A stretch of DNA of 56,837 bases from DATMYQ01 sp035560935 (GTDB lineage: Bacteria; Bacillota; Negativicutes; Sporomusales; Sporomusaceae). A program made the position numbers and the translations under genes. The stretch's first letter is position 1, and each line of letters opens with the position of its first letter. This document shows positions 49,559 through 56,837 of the stretch, piece by piece. Below the pieces are notes generated by a model. The model saw nothing but the letters and a program-made list of their open reading frames with translations, had not been told where the DNA came from and did no database searches. The DNA lies in NCBI GenBank assembly GCA_035560935.1, contig DATMYQ010000069.1, positions 1-56,837 of the forward strand, written 5' to 3'.

Positions 49559-50869
49559 TCATTTGCGCACCGGTCCATGGTGCACCGGCGACGTGTTAGT
49601 TTGGGGCTGCGAGAGGGTGTGCTTTTCCGGTGTTTCAACAAGCTGTGCGGCATGTTTTTCCAATGCTTCGGCAAACCGCAACAGGAAGGCTTCCTGTTCG
49701 TGGCTCAGGGCTTTCTTCTGCCAAATCGTTTTGTATGCTTCGTCAAACATCGCGCGATCGCTGCTGCTCAGCGTACGGCGCAGTTTAACAAATTCTATTT
49801 GCCCTTTGCGTCCTTCCCGCTGCAGTTGCTGAGTGATCATATAGGCGGCGGGACTGGCCTGTGCCGATACCGGAGTCAGTAATTCCATGGCCTGTGTCCA
49901 GTTATCAATAGTAACCAGCACGACAAATATCGCCGGCAAATGCCCGTCCAGTTTTCCGTCATCCGGTGACACTTCCCGCTGCACGGCTACCGCTGAGATG
50001 ATATAAGCCTGCGGGCAGCCGGTTGCCGTAGGCTGCTGCGAATAAAGACCGGCGTAGGGAGCGGCGTCCGAAGCGTCGGTTGTAGTACAGGGGTCGGCGT
50101 TATGAATGCCGGGATAGCCATTGGTAAGACTATTGCCCGGTGGGAGCACGTAAGCGCTGAAATAGGCTTGGTTGGAATCTCCGTCATGCTCTTCAAGCTC
50201 TTTGGCATCAGACGATAAGCTGGCCGCGCTGAGCAAATAGCCAAGTATGGCGGTGGGGCTGGGGTCTTCAATATTACTGATCACTTGGTCGAGGAGTATG
50301 GCGCCGTCGACAACGGTACTGAAAAAGGCGCTTTTCAGGCTGTTTTGTTCTTGCTTCACCCGGTTGAAATCCAAGTGGACCGTGATATCGCCGCTCGTGA
50401 CGCCATTGTAGCAGTCGGCTGCCGGATAGTTGCTGAGTACTTGCTTCATGGTATAGTCGATACTTACGTCAGCGAAAACATCACTCTTGTCATAGCCTTT
50501 ATTAAGCGCAGTATCCAACCAGGAAACAACGAAAGAAGCCCCGGATTGCCGTGGAATTGTGTACGGAATGCCGGAGGGACTAAAGACGCCGGAATTTTGT
50601 TGCGTATAGCCGTCCTGCGGGTGCCACGGGCCATTGTCACCATAATAATAGTTTGCAAAACCGTTCCGGGCCATTTGCATGTCAAACGGAGTGGTATTAA
50701 GGATATGGACAACGACCGTACTTCTGTTTTTCACGTTCCAGACAAGATTCGGCGCGTGCGGATAGAGCGGTCCGGTCGTCTTATCGGCGTAAGCCGGCGC
50801 GGCGGCGGTCAGGGCGAAAAAAATGGAGAATATCAGGGAACCAAGCGCTTTTTTGCTGCCTATTCTCAT
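49559..50869 (-). CDS. Secreted protein of unknown function, 436 residues
   Basis: AAAAAGGAAGTGACTAGGT precedes the ATG. A signal peptide (MRIGSKKALGSLIFSIFFAL...AYA) leads a beta-rich domain (LVWNVKNRSTVVVHILNTTP, about 30-180), then a helical stretch and a second extracellular-type part containing three cysteines (DCYNG, DPCTTT, TGCPQ). The last 90 residues are helical and charged. I do not recognise the family. The N-terminal VKNRSTVVVHILNTTPFDMQ resembles the 'nonspecific sticky' beta-sandwich start of some pore-forming or lectin-like proteins, but this is not a real match. Co-transcribed with the 237-residue secreted protein. Confidence 0.72.
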   Translation of the reverse strand: MRIGSKKALGSLIFSIFFALTAAAPAYADKTTGPLYPHAPNLVWNVKNRSTVVVHILNTTPFDMQMARNGFANYYYGDNGPWHPQDGYTQQNSGVFSPSGIPYTIPRQSGASFVVSWLDTALNKGYDKSDVFADVSIDYTMKQVLSNYPAADCYNGVTSGDITVHLDFNRVKQEQNSLKSAFFSTVVDGAILLDQVISNIEDPSPTAILGYLLSAASLSSDAKELEEHDGDSNQAYFSAYVLPPGNSLTNGYPGIHNADPCTTTDASDAAPYAGLYSQQPTATGCPQAYIISAVAVQREVSPDDGKLDGHLPAIFVVLVTIDNWTQAMELLTPVSAQASPAAYMITQQLQREGRKGQIEFVKLRRTLSSSDRAMFDEAYKTIWQKKALSHEQEAFLLRFAEALEKHAAQLVETPEKHTLSQPQTNTSPVHHGPVRK

Positions 50870-50959
50870 ACCTAGTCACTTCCTTTTTATGTTTTAGTTT
50901 TATCGGCAACTACGGTCCACCGGCTAAATGGTTCCGGTATTTTTTCTGCCTACCACCTC

Positions 50960-51295
50960 CTACTCATCGTCGAGTATGGCCTGCGCCAGATTTTCCAGCG
51001 AAAATACCGGTCGCGCTCTGGCGGAAAAAACGGTGATTGAATCACGCCCCGAGTCAATGCCGATCAGCCTCACTCCGGGAATATTACGCAGAATGGCGGC
51101 GATGACCGCTTCCTCGACGGCGCGCATTTCAAAGATGACGGCGTGGGGATGAAGCATTTTGATTTCCCAGACGGACTCCGCCAGCGAGATTGGCAGCCGC
51201 CTTACCCGGAAGCCTTTTAAGGTTTTCAGACTTGTTTCGATGCCGGTCAGGACCGGACCGGAGCCGCATATTCCCACTTCCACGCATTGTTTCAA
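50960..51295 (-). CDS. Pseudo-receiver domain protein
   Basis: 111 residues. The pattern EVGICGSGPVLTGIETSL, AVIFEMRAVEEAVIAAIL, VRLIGIDSGRDSITVFSARA and VFSLENLAQAIL follows the beta-alpha alternation of a response-regulator receiver, but the phospho-acceptor position reads FEMRA instead of the usual DxxMP and the acidic pair is missing, so it probably cannot be phosphorylated. It starts with TTG and a poorly placed ribosome site; the small ORF at 51363 upstream may couple to it. Located between a NarL-type two-component system and the secreted pair, all on the minus strand. Role perhaps as an anti- or co-regulator. Confidence 0.55.
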   Translation of the reverse strand: MKQCVEVGICGSGPVLTGIETSLKTLKGFRVRRLPISLAESVWEIKMLHPHAVIFEMRAVEEAVIAAILRNIPGVRLIGIDSGRDSITVFSARARPVFSLENLAQAILDDE

Positions 51296-51300
51296 CAGAA

Positions 51301-51363
51301 TCAGCGTCCTTCCCCAGCGAATATACGTCTGCTCTGAACAACATTATAGCAAAATATTTCCAT
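51301..51363 (-). CDS. Candidate 20-residue leader ORF
   Basis: A very strong AAAAGGAGG is followed seven bases later by ATG 51363, encoding MEIFCYNVVQSRRIFAGEGR and a stop five bases before the start of the pseudo-receiver gene, in a different frame. The pseudo-receiver's own ribosome site is poor, so translation could depend on this ORF. It could also be chance. Confidence 0.35.
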   Translation of the reverse strand: MEIFCYNVVQSRRIFAGEGR

Positions 51364-51472
51364 CCGGATACCTCCTTTTGGTATAGCCGGAAAAAAAGAA
51401 AAAGTAGAGCCAGTCACTGTATTTGCGGATAGTGATGACTATACTTTTGTACAGGCCCGGAATGCAAAGCGG

Positions 51473-52135
51473 CTATTTAGCGGCCGGTCCGTTTTTCACC
51501 AAACCCTGACGAAGCGCGTGCGTGATCAGTTGTGTCCGGTTTCCCAACTGCAGTTTGGCAAGAATTTCCTTGACATGGTACTTGACCGTGGATTCCTTCA
51601 GGTTCAGACGGGCGGCAATCTCCTTATAGGTCATACCTTCGACCAGCATTTGCAAAAGATCGGTTTGCCGTTCCGTCAGCTCGCGTGCGGTTTCACCGCC
51701 CACTTCCTTTGACGTTTGCCAGCCGCCACTGAACGTTCGTAACAGTCGTTGCGCCAGGTTCGGCGCAATCGGCATTTCTCCGGCCGCCGCGACGGCGAGT
51801 TGCCGGAGAAAGCTTTCCGGCTCCATGTCTTTTAAAAGATAGCCCTCGGCCCCGGCCTGCAACGCCGCAAACAGTTTTTCCTCATCCTCGATGGCGGTGA
51901 GCATGACGATCTTTGCTTCGGGATAATCTTTTTTGAGTATCCGGGTTGTTTCGATACCGTCGAGGCCGGCCATCTGGAGATCCATCAATACGAGGTCGGG
52001 TTTCAGAATCGCATACTGAATCAACGCTTCTGTCCCGTTTCGGGCCGTGCCGGCCACCTCGATGCCGTTAGCCGTAAGAAAATTTTGCAGTCCTGCCAAG
52101 ATCAGGACATGGTCGTCAACCAGCAGCGTTTTCAA
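51473..52135 (-). CDS. NarL/FixJ-family response regulator
   Basis: 220 residues. Receiver with acidic residues D7 and D8, phosphorylated Asp52 in VLMDLQMAG, Thr in MLTAIEDE and Lys in LLKDME. C-terminal LuxR-type helix-turn-helix LTERQTDLLQMLVEGMTYKE and STVKYHVKEILAKLQLGNRT. It pairs with the sensor kinase whose gene overlaps it by 20 nt. The next genes on the strand are the pseudo-receiver and the secreted pair, probable targets. Confidence 0.95.
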   Translation of the reverse strand: MKTLLVDDHVLILAGLQNFLTANGIEVAGTARNGTEALIQYAILKPDLVLMDLQMAGLDGIETTRILKKDYPEAKIVMLTAIEDEEKLFAALQAGAEGYLLKDMEPESFLRQLAVAAAGEMPIAPNLAQRLLRTFSGGWQTSKEVGGETARELTERQTDLLQMLVEGMTYKEIAARLNLKESTVKYHVKEILAKLQLGNRTQLITHALRQGLVKNGPAAK

Positions 52136-53852
52136 TGCCTGCCTCCTTTTCCAGGGGAAAGCGGACGGTCACTTTCGTACCCTCACCTGGTTTTGAGTAA
52201 ACCTGCAGAATTCCTCCTGCTTCGACAGCCCGTTCGGCCATGATCTGCAACCCAAAGCTCTGCTCCGGCGCAGAAAGAGTCGCTGTGTCGAAGCCGCAGC
52301 CGTCATCGGCCACCGAAACGGCTACCTGATCGTCAAGTTTCACGATGGCAACCGTCACCTGCCGGGCGCGGGCATGCTTACGGATATTGGTCAAAGCCTC
52401 CAGGATAATCCGGAGCAACTGCACTTCACTGGTACGGCGGAATAAGTTTTTAACCGGATCGGGCGGGAGAATAAACCTGGTGACAATGCCGTTGGTTTTT
52501 TCATACCACGCTAAATATTCCTGCAGGTTAGTAATAAAATCGTCACCGGTTGCAGCTGCCTTTTTTAAGCCAACGATGGACTCCCTGACATCGGCGTTCA
52601 GTTCTTTGACAATCCCGATCAGGCGGTCGACCTGCTTTTCTGTTTCCGCCATCCTTCCTGTGCCTGAGAGAGAACGGAGCGTTTGCAATTCCAGATTAAA
52701 ATAATTCCATATCTGGCCGTGCCCGTCGTGCAGCTCCCGTCCCAGCAGTTCTCTTTCCGTGGCGATCAACAGCGCTTTTTGCTGTTCGACGATTTGTTCC
52801 TGCGCCTGCTTCAATTCGGTGATATCCTGCAGGATAATGGCTTGGCCGATGTTTCTGTTTCCCCAGCCGGCCAACGGTGTCACCCGAAAGAGGTGATGGC
52901 TGCCAGCCAACGAAATTTCCCCGGTTCGAGCCTCGCTGCCGGCGGCCAGTTTGATCAAAGCCGGCCAGCAGGCAAAGGCCGCCGCGAACCGGCTGCCGAC
53001 CAGAGCCGCCTGCTTGCTGAACAGTGCCTGAGCAGCCGGGTTGAGTTCGACGATGTAGCCCTGAGCGTCGATCACGATCAGACTGTCGTTCATATCGCGG
53101 GTGACGGTAGCTTGCGCCAGTTCCATCAGGTTGAAAACCCTCAGCCCGAAAAAGATGGCAAACCAGAGCAGGCCGCCGAGCAGGAAGCAAAGCGGCATCG
53201 GTGAAATGGGGTCAGATTGCGTACTCATCCAGCGGGCGTGTCCGGCTACCGAAAGCAGCATACCAAGCGGCATGGCCACCGCCTGCCAGCGCAGCAGTCC
53301 GGAGGTCGTGGCCGCCCGCCGGATGTATAGCGCCACGGTACCGGCAAACACCAGATAGGCAATAGGCAGCATTACCCAGAATACCGGTCCGCGAATGACG
53401 CCGAAAGTGACACCGTCCCAGATGACGCTGCTCCAGAGCCAGTTGTGCCAGTCGCTGGTCAGTACCGCCAGCCAGTAACCGGCCGTCACCGCCATGATCA
53501 CCGTACGGAGCGTTCGAATGGTTGCGGTCTTCTGCTCAGTGACATGGAGAGCAAAAAGCAGCACGGTCGGGATAATAGCGCTGGAGCTCATTTGTTCAAT
53601 TTTAACCCAGAAAAGTTTGTCGGCCAGAGCCGGGCTGACGCTGATCATCACAATCGTCAACAGCCAGATCGCCATATTGGGAATCCCGACAGCCATATAC
53701 AGCGCCGCCGGATTTTGCCGGTAACGCCAGGTATATGCGGTTAACGACTGAAGCACCATTGCCGAAAGGAGGTATAACCAAATGTCGTTCACCGGGTGAT
53801 AGATCATCACCTGCAGCGTGGATTCGCCGGGCACCGATGAAGATAGGTTCAT
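52116..53852 (-). CDS. NarX/DesK-type sensor histidine kinase with 7TM and PAS domains
   Basis: About 578 residues from ATG 53852, which follows AAGGA; an open frame upstream to 53927 has no ribosome site. Seven or eight membrane segments (about 15-245) of the 7TM histidine-kinase N-domain type, a PAS domain (about 255-350, SLIVIDAQGYIVELNPAAQAL), HisKA_3 with phospho-acceptor H375 in LGRELHDGHGQ and a C-terminal HATPase (LTNIRKHARARQV, DDGCGFD). It autophosphorylates and passes phosphate to the NarL-type regulator. The signal is unknown; the 7TM domain suggests a membrane-dissolved or small-molecule cue. Confidence 0.92.
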   Translation of the reverse strand: MNLSSSVPGESTLQVMIYHPVNDIWLYLLSAMVLQSLTAYTWRYRQNPAALYMAVGIPNMAIWLLTIVMISVSPALADKLFWVKIEQMSSSAIIPTVLLFALHVTEQKTATIRTLRTVIMAVTAGYWLAVLTSDWHNWLWSSVIWDGVTFGVIRGPVFWVMLPIAYLVFAGTVALYIRRAATTSGLLRWQAVAMPLGMLLSVAGHARWMSTQSDPISPMPLCFLLGGLLWFAIFFGLRVFNLMELAQATVTRDMNDSLIVIDAQGYIVELNPAAQALFSKQAALVGSRFAAAFACWPALIKLAAGSEARTGEISLAGSHHLFRVTPLAGWGNRNIGQAIILQDITELKQAQEQIVEQQKALLIATERELLGRELHDGHGQIWNYFNLELQTLRSLSGTGRMAETEKQVDRLIGIVKELNADVRESIVGLKKAAATGDDFITNLQEYLAWYEKTNGIVTRFILPPDPVKNLFRRTSEVQLLRIILEALTNIRKHARARQVTVAIVKLDDQVAVSVADDGCGFDTATLSAPEQSFGLQIMAERAVEAGGILQVYSKPGEGTKVTVRFPLEKEAGIENAAG

Positions 53853-54152
53853 AAAAATCCTTGCGCGTTTGCCGCCCGCGTGGAGCGATAGTATACTTGT
53901 TGTTATTGTTCGACAAGAGGGAAACATTTCCTTTTATTCCTTGTTGGTTCCGACTTCTTCTGATCTTTTGCCGTTTTGACGGTTATGAAAAATGACCTGT
54001 GATATGAATCCGTCGATGAAGGCGGCGTAAGCCGCCGGAGACATGCAGGCAGACAGTGCTGTGCGAAGAAGGCCGCCCGGCGCAGCGGCAAAAATCGCCT
54101 GGCGAACGTTACCGGAAACAAAAAAACGATTAATTTCCAAAGGAGGCTGTTT
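53853..54152. other. Divergent intergenic region between the sensor kinase and the kor operon
   Basis: Carries outward-facing starts on both strands. A GGCGGC-gtaa-GCCGCC hairpin (54026-54041) is the only clear structure. AAGGAGG (54140-54146) belongs to the ferredoxin gene. No promoter with good -35 and -10 was found. A 68-codon minus-strand ORF here is not convincing. Confidence 0.4.
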
Positions 54153-54362
54153 ATGAACAAACCCATCACCATCATCAGCGAACGCTGCAAAGGCTGTAAC
54201 ATCTGCGTGGCGTTGTGTCCCAAGCAGGTACTGGCCCTGGACACATTAGGAAAAGTGTACGTGGCCGCGGAAGACAACTGCGTCCAGTGCGGTCAGTGCG
54301 AAATGCGCTGTCCCGACTACGCCATCTACGTGGAAAAAGCCGAAAAGAAGGTGAGCGCATGA
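54153..54362 (+). CDS. korD: Ferredoxin subunit (2x[4Fe-4S]) of the second 2-oxoacid:ferredoxin oxidoreductase
   Basis: 69 residues; AAAGGAGG upstream. Two full cluster motifs CKGCNICVALCPK and CVQCGQCEMRCPD. First gene of a delta-alpha-beta-gamma operon parallel to that at 16369. Its end overlaps the alpha subunit by 4 nt. Confidence 0.9.
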   Translation: MNKPITIISERCKGCNICVALCPKQVLALDTLGKVYVAAEDNCVQCGQCEMRCPDYAIYVEKAEKKVSA

Positions 54363-55504
54363 GCCAGGCCAGACTGATGCAGGGGAACGAAGCCTGCGCC
54401 GAAGGTGCCATAGCCGCCGGCGTGCGGTTCTTCGGCGGCTACCCCATCACCCCGTCCACCGAAATTGCCGAACTCATGGCCAAAGCCTTGCCGGGCATCG
54501 GCGGCACCTTCATCCAAATGGAAGACGAAATCGCCGGCATCGCTGTCATCTTAGGCGCCGCCTTAGCCGGGAAAAAAGTCCTGACCGCCACCAGCGGCCC
54601 CGGCTTCTCCTTAAAACAGGAACTCATCGGCTACGCCGCCCTGGCGGAAATCCCCGCCGTTATCGTCAACGTCACCCGCGTGGGCCCGTCCACCGGCCAG
54701 CCCACCTCCCCGGCCCAGGGTGACACCATGCAGGCCCGCTGGGGCACACACGGCGACCATCCGATGATCGCCCTGTCCCCCTGGACCGTGCGTGAAGCTT
54801 TCGACAGCGCCGTCCTGGCCGTCAACTACGCCGAACGCTTCCGGACCCCCGTCATCCTTTTACTCGACGAAATCGTCGGCCACATGCGAGAACGCGTCGT
54901 TCTCCCCGACCCCGCCGACATTGCCGTCTATCCCCGGAGAAAACCAAACAGCGGCCCCGGCTACAAAGCCTACGCCGCCGGCCCGGATCTCGTCCCCCAC
55001 ATCGCCGACTTCGGCACCGGCCACCGCATCCACGTCACCGGCCTCATCCATGACGAGACCGGTTTCCCCAGCGGTAGCCCCAAAGTCACCGAAGACTCCA
55101 TCCGGCGCCTGCACCAGAAAATCGAAATCGCCCGGGATGAAATCACCCATTACGAAGAATTTTTTACCGACGACGCCGAACACCTCGTCGTCGCCTACGG
55201 CGGCACCGCCCGCACCGCTTACGCCGGCGTCCTCGCCGCCCGTAAACAGGGCATCAAAGCCGGCATGATCCGGCTCATGACCATCTGGCCCTTCGCCGAC
55301 CGCGTCATCAAACAGGCCGCGGCCCGCGTCCAAACCCTTCTCGTTCCCGAACTCAACTACGGCCAGCTCGTCTATGAAGTCGAACGCGCCGCCGGCGGCC
55401 AGGCCCGCGTCATCTCCCTGCCCAAATACAACACCGAAATCTTCACCCCGGCGGAAATCACCGCCGCATTGGAAAAGCTGGCCCAAGGAGGCGAAACCAA
55501 ATGA
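54359..55504 (+). CDS. korA: 2-oxoglutarate:ferredoxin oxidoreductase, alpha subunit (KorA type)
   Basis: 381 residues; the ATG 54359 overlaps the ferredoxin stop. YPITPSTEIAELMAK at the N-terminus binds the pyrimidine ring; VGPSTGQPTSPAQGDTMQAR and HGDHPMIALSP are the KorA signature, unlike the QADYFQSTKGGGHGDYR of the Vor type. A transketolase-C-like domain (about 290-370, VVAYGGTARTAYAGVLAARK) follows. With the other subunits it oxidises 2-oxoglutarate to succinyl-CoA with ferredoxin, or runs in reverse in a reductive TCA branch. Codons here end almost always in C, unlike the rest of the window. Confidence 0.85.
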   Translation: MSQARLMQGNEACAEGAIAAGVRFFGGYPITPSTEIAELMAKALPGIGGTFIQMEDEIAGIAVILGAALAGKKVLTATSGPGFSLKQELIGYAALAEIPAVIVNVTRVGPSTGQPTSPAQGDTMQARWGTHGDHPMIALSPWTVREAFDSAVLAVNYAERFRTPVILLLDEIVGHMRERVVLPDPADIAVYPRRKPNSGPGYKAYAAGPDLVPHIADFGTGHRIHVTGLIHDETGFPSGSPKVTEDSIRRLHQKIEIARDEITHYEEFFTDDAEHLVVAYGGTARTAYAGVLAARKQGIKAGMIRLMTIWPFADRVIKQAAARVQTLLVPELNYGQLVYEVERAAGGQARVISLPKYNTEIFTPAEITAALEKLAQGGETK

Positions 55505-56316
55505 GAGACCACGAAAAATACTTTCGCATGGGTCGGCTACCCCACATCTGGTGCCCCGGCTGCGGCAACGGCATCGTCATGAAAGCCCTGACCCAGGCCG
55601 CATTAAAACTCGGCCTCGACCAAAATAAAACCGTCATCGTCTCCGGCATCGGCTGCTCCTCACGGGCCTCCGGTTACCTTGACTTTGACACCCTGCACAC
55701 CGCCCACGGCCGGGCCATCCCCTTTGCCACCGGCGTCAAACTCGCCAACCCCGAACTCAAAGTCATCGTCATCACCGGCGACGGCGACTGCACCGCCATC
55801 GGCGGCAACCACTTCATCCACGGGGCCCGGAGAAACGTTGACCTCACCGTCATCCTCTTCAACAACAACATCTACGGCATGACCGGCGGCCAAGCCTCGC
55901 CGTTGACCCCCGTCAACAAAAAAGCCACCACCGCCCCCTACGGCACCGTCGACCGGCCCTTTGACCCCTGTGAATTGGCCAAAGCCGCCGGCGCCACCTA
56001 CATCGCCCGCAGCACCGCCTATCACGTTAACCAGCTCGTCGAGCTCATCGCCGGCGGCATAGAGAACAACGGCTTCTCCCTCATCGAAGCCATCACCCAG
56101 TGTCCCATCTCCTACGGACGCCGCAACAAAATGGGCGATGCCGCCGCCATGCTCAAATGGATGAGCCAGAACGGCGTGCCGCTGGCCGCCTACCAAAAAC
56201 TCAGCGACGAACAAAAAGGCGACAAATTCCCCACCGGCGTCCTGCACAAAAGCAGCTTCGGCGAATACAGCGACGAATATGCCCATATCATCGACATGGC
56301 GGGGGAGGAATCATAA
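55501..56316 (+). CDS. korB: 2-oxoglutarate:ferredoxin oxidoreductase, beta (thiamine diphosphate) subunit
   Basis: 271 residues; overlaps alpha by ATGA. The N-terminal IWCPGCGNG, the thiamine site TGDGDCTAIGGNH and NNNIYGMTGGQASPLTP are intact, as is SRASGYLDFDTLHTAHGRAI, a typical Kor/2-oxoglutarate feature. The codon set is again extremely C-rich at third positions. The last codons overlap the gamma subunit by one base. Confidence 0.9.
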   Translation: MRDHEKYFRMGRLPHIWCPGCGNGIVMKALTQAALKLGLDQNKTVIVSGIGCSSRASGYLDFDTLHTAHGRAIPFATGVKLANPELKVIVITGDGDCTAIGGNHFIHGARRNVDLTVILFNNNIYGMTGGQASPLTPVNKKATTAPYGTVDRPFDPCELAKAAGATYIARSTAYHVNQLVELIAGGIENNGFSLIEAITQCPISYGRRNKMGDAAAMLKWMSQNGVPLAAYQKLSDEQKGDKFPTGVLHKSSFGEYSDEYAHIIDMAGEES

Positions 56317-56837
56317 TGCAGGAAATCAGATTATCCGGATCCGGCGGCCAGGGAGTCATCACCGCCGGCATCATCCTGGCGGAAGCGGCCATCATGGAAG
56401 GAAAAGAAGCCGTCCAGTCCCAGTCCTACGGACCCGAAGCCCGGGGCGGCGCCTCCAAAGCCGAAGTCATCATCGCCGACGAATTCATCTACCATCCCAA
56501 AGTCTTAACCCCGAACGTCGTCCTGGCTTTGACCCAGCAGGCGGCGGTGAAATACAGCGCCGACCTCGTGGAAGGCGGCCTCTTCATCATCGACGAAGAC
56601 CTCGTACCCAATCCGCCGGCCGTCAACGGACGGATCGTCAAAGCGCCGATCACCCGGATTGCCGTCGAGAAACTGGGCAAAGACCTGTTCACCAACATCG
56701 TGGCGTTGGGCATTTTGGTCAAAGTGACCGGAGTAGTCTCGCTGGAGACCATCCAGAAGACCGTGGCCAAACGGGTGCCACCGGCCACTGTGGGCAAGAA
56801 CATGGAGGCGTTGAAGCTTGGTTTTGACGCGGTGTAA
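56316..56837 (+). CDS. korC: 2-oxoglutarate:ferredoxin oxidoreductase, gamma subunit
   Basis: 173 residues; the start overlaps the korB stop as TAATG after GGGGAGG. The signature SGSGGQGVITAGIILAEAAI and SYGPEARGGASKAEVII is intact. The stop codon is the last three bases of the window, so the gene is complete but what follows is not visible. The codon bias begins to return to the window average in the second half of this gene. Confidence 0.9.
   Translation: MQEIRLSGSGGQGVITAGIILAEAAIMEGKEAVQSQSYGPEARGGASKAEVIIADEFIYHPKVLTPNVVLALTQQAAVKYSADLVEGGLFIIDEDLVPNPPAVNGRIVKAPITRIAVEKLGKDLFTNIVALGILVKVTGVVSLETIQKTVAKRVPPATVGKNMEALKLGFDAV

Noticed and set aside
53934..54140. 68-codon minus-strand ORF before the kor operon
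   Set aside because: TTG start without a ribosome site and no family resemblance.
54792..55268. Pro/Ser/Thr-rich 158-codon ORF inside korA, and minus-strand ORFs at 54860-55486 and 55660-56286
   Set aside because: By-products of the strong C-ending codon bias, which empties other frames of stop codons.

Overview
The window reads as a chromosomal segment of a diderm, anaerobic Firmicute of the Negativicutes (Sporomusaceae-like). The evidence is a predicted outer-membrane beta-barrel protein, an M-box magnesium riboswitch with a clostridial-type NRAMP-related Mg transporter, two ferredoxin-dependent 2-oxoacid oxidoreductases, LytS/LytTR and sigma-54 regulators, and Firmicute-style strong ribosome binding sites with frequent GTG/TTG starts. 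This placement is inferred from gene content; no species call is made. Base composition is moderately GC-rich by eye and was not computed.

Layout, 0-25 kb: a cell-surface cluster (truncated gene, beta-barrel, GH16 hydrolase); a LysR regulator that appears frameshifted; a LysE exporter; a chemoreceptor; the Mg2+ module (promoter, M-box riboswitch, terminator, small upstream ORF, soluble MgtE-like sensor, NRMT transporter); a GH18 hydrolase; an ArsC-like protein; an isoaspartyl peptidase; tRNA-Asp and tRNA-Phe; a secreted gluzincin peptidase; a branched-chain 2-oxoacid:ferredoxin oxidoreductase operon; a second chemoreceptor; a His/Met-rich secreted protein beside an OmpR-type two-component system whose sensor carries a similar His/Met-rich loop; a TSCPD protein; and an M48 peptidase.

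25-35 kb is the most interesting part. A PrpR_N/PAS/AAA+/Fis sigma-54 activator is followed by two transcription units, each preceded by a near-consensus -24/-12 promoter and by paired CTGTCAA-N2-TTGACAG palindromes that sit inside the preceding terminator. The units encode a CyuA/YhaM-like [4Fe-4S] cysteine desulfidase or serine dehydratase relative, a uroporphyrinogen-decarboxylase-fold protein, an M24 'pita-bread' protein that has lost its metal ligands (creatinase-like), and a TctBAC tripartite tricarboxylate transporter. Together they look like a sigma-54-controlled uptake and catabolic system for an unidentified small organic compound.

35-49 kb holds two DASS-type carboxylate transporters flanking a LarA-like protein and two tandem, clearly duplicated LytS/LytTR systems, then a glycolate/D-lactate oxidase-type operon (GlcE-GlcF-GlcD order). 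This is consistent with sensing, import, epimerisation and oxidation of 2-hydroxy acids. On the minus strand, 49-54 kb carries two unknown secreted proteins, a pseudo-receiver protein and a NarL-type two-component system. The window closes with a second oxoacid:ferredoxin oxidoreductase operon (KorDABC-like) whose codons are strikingly C-ending, unlike the rest of the window.
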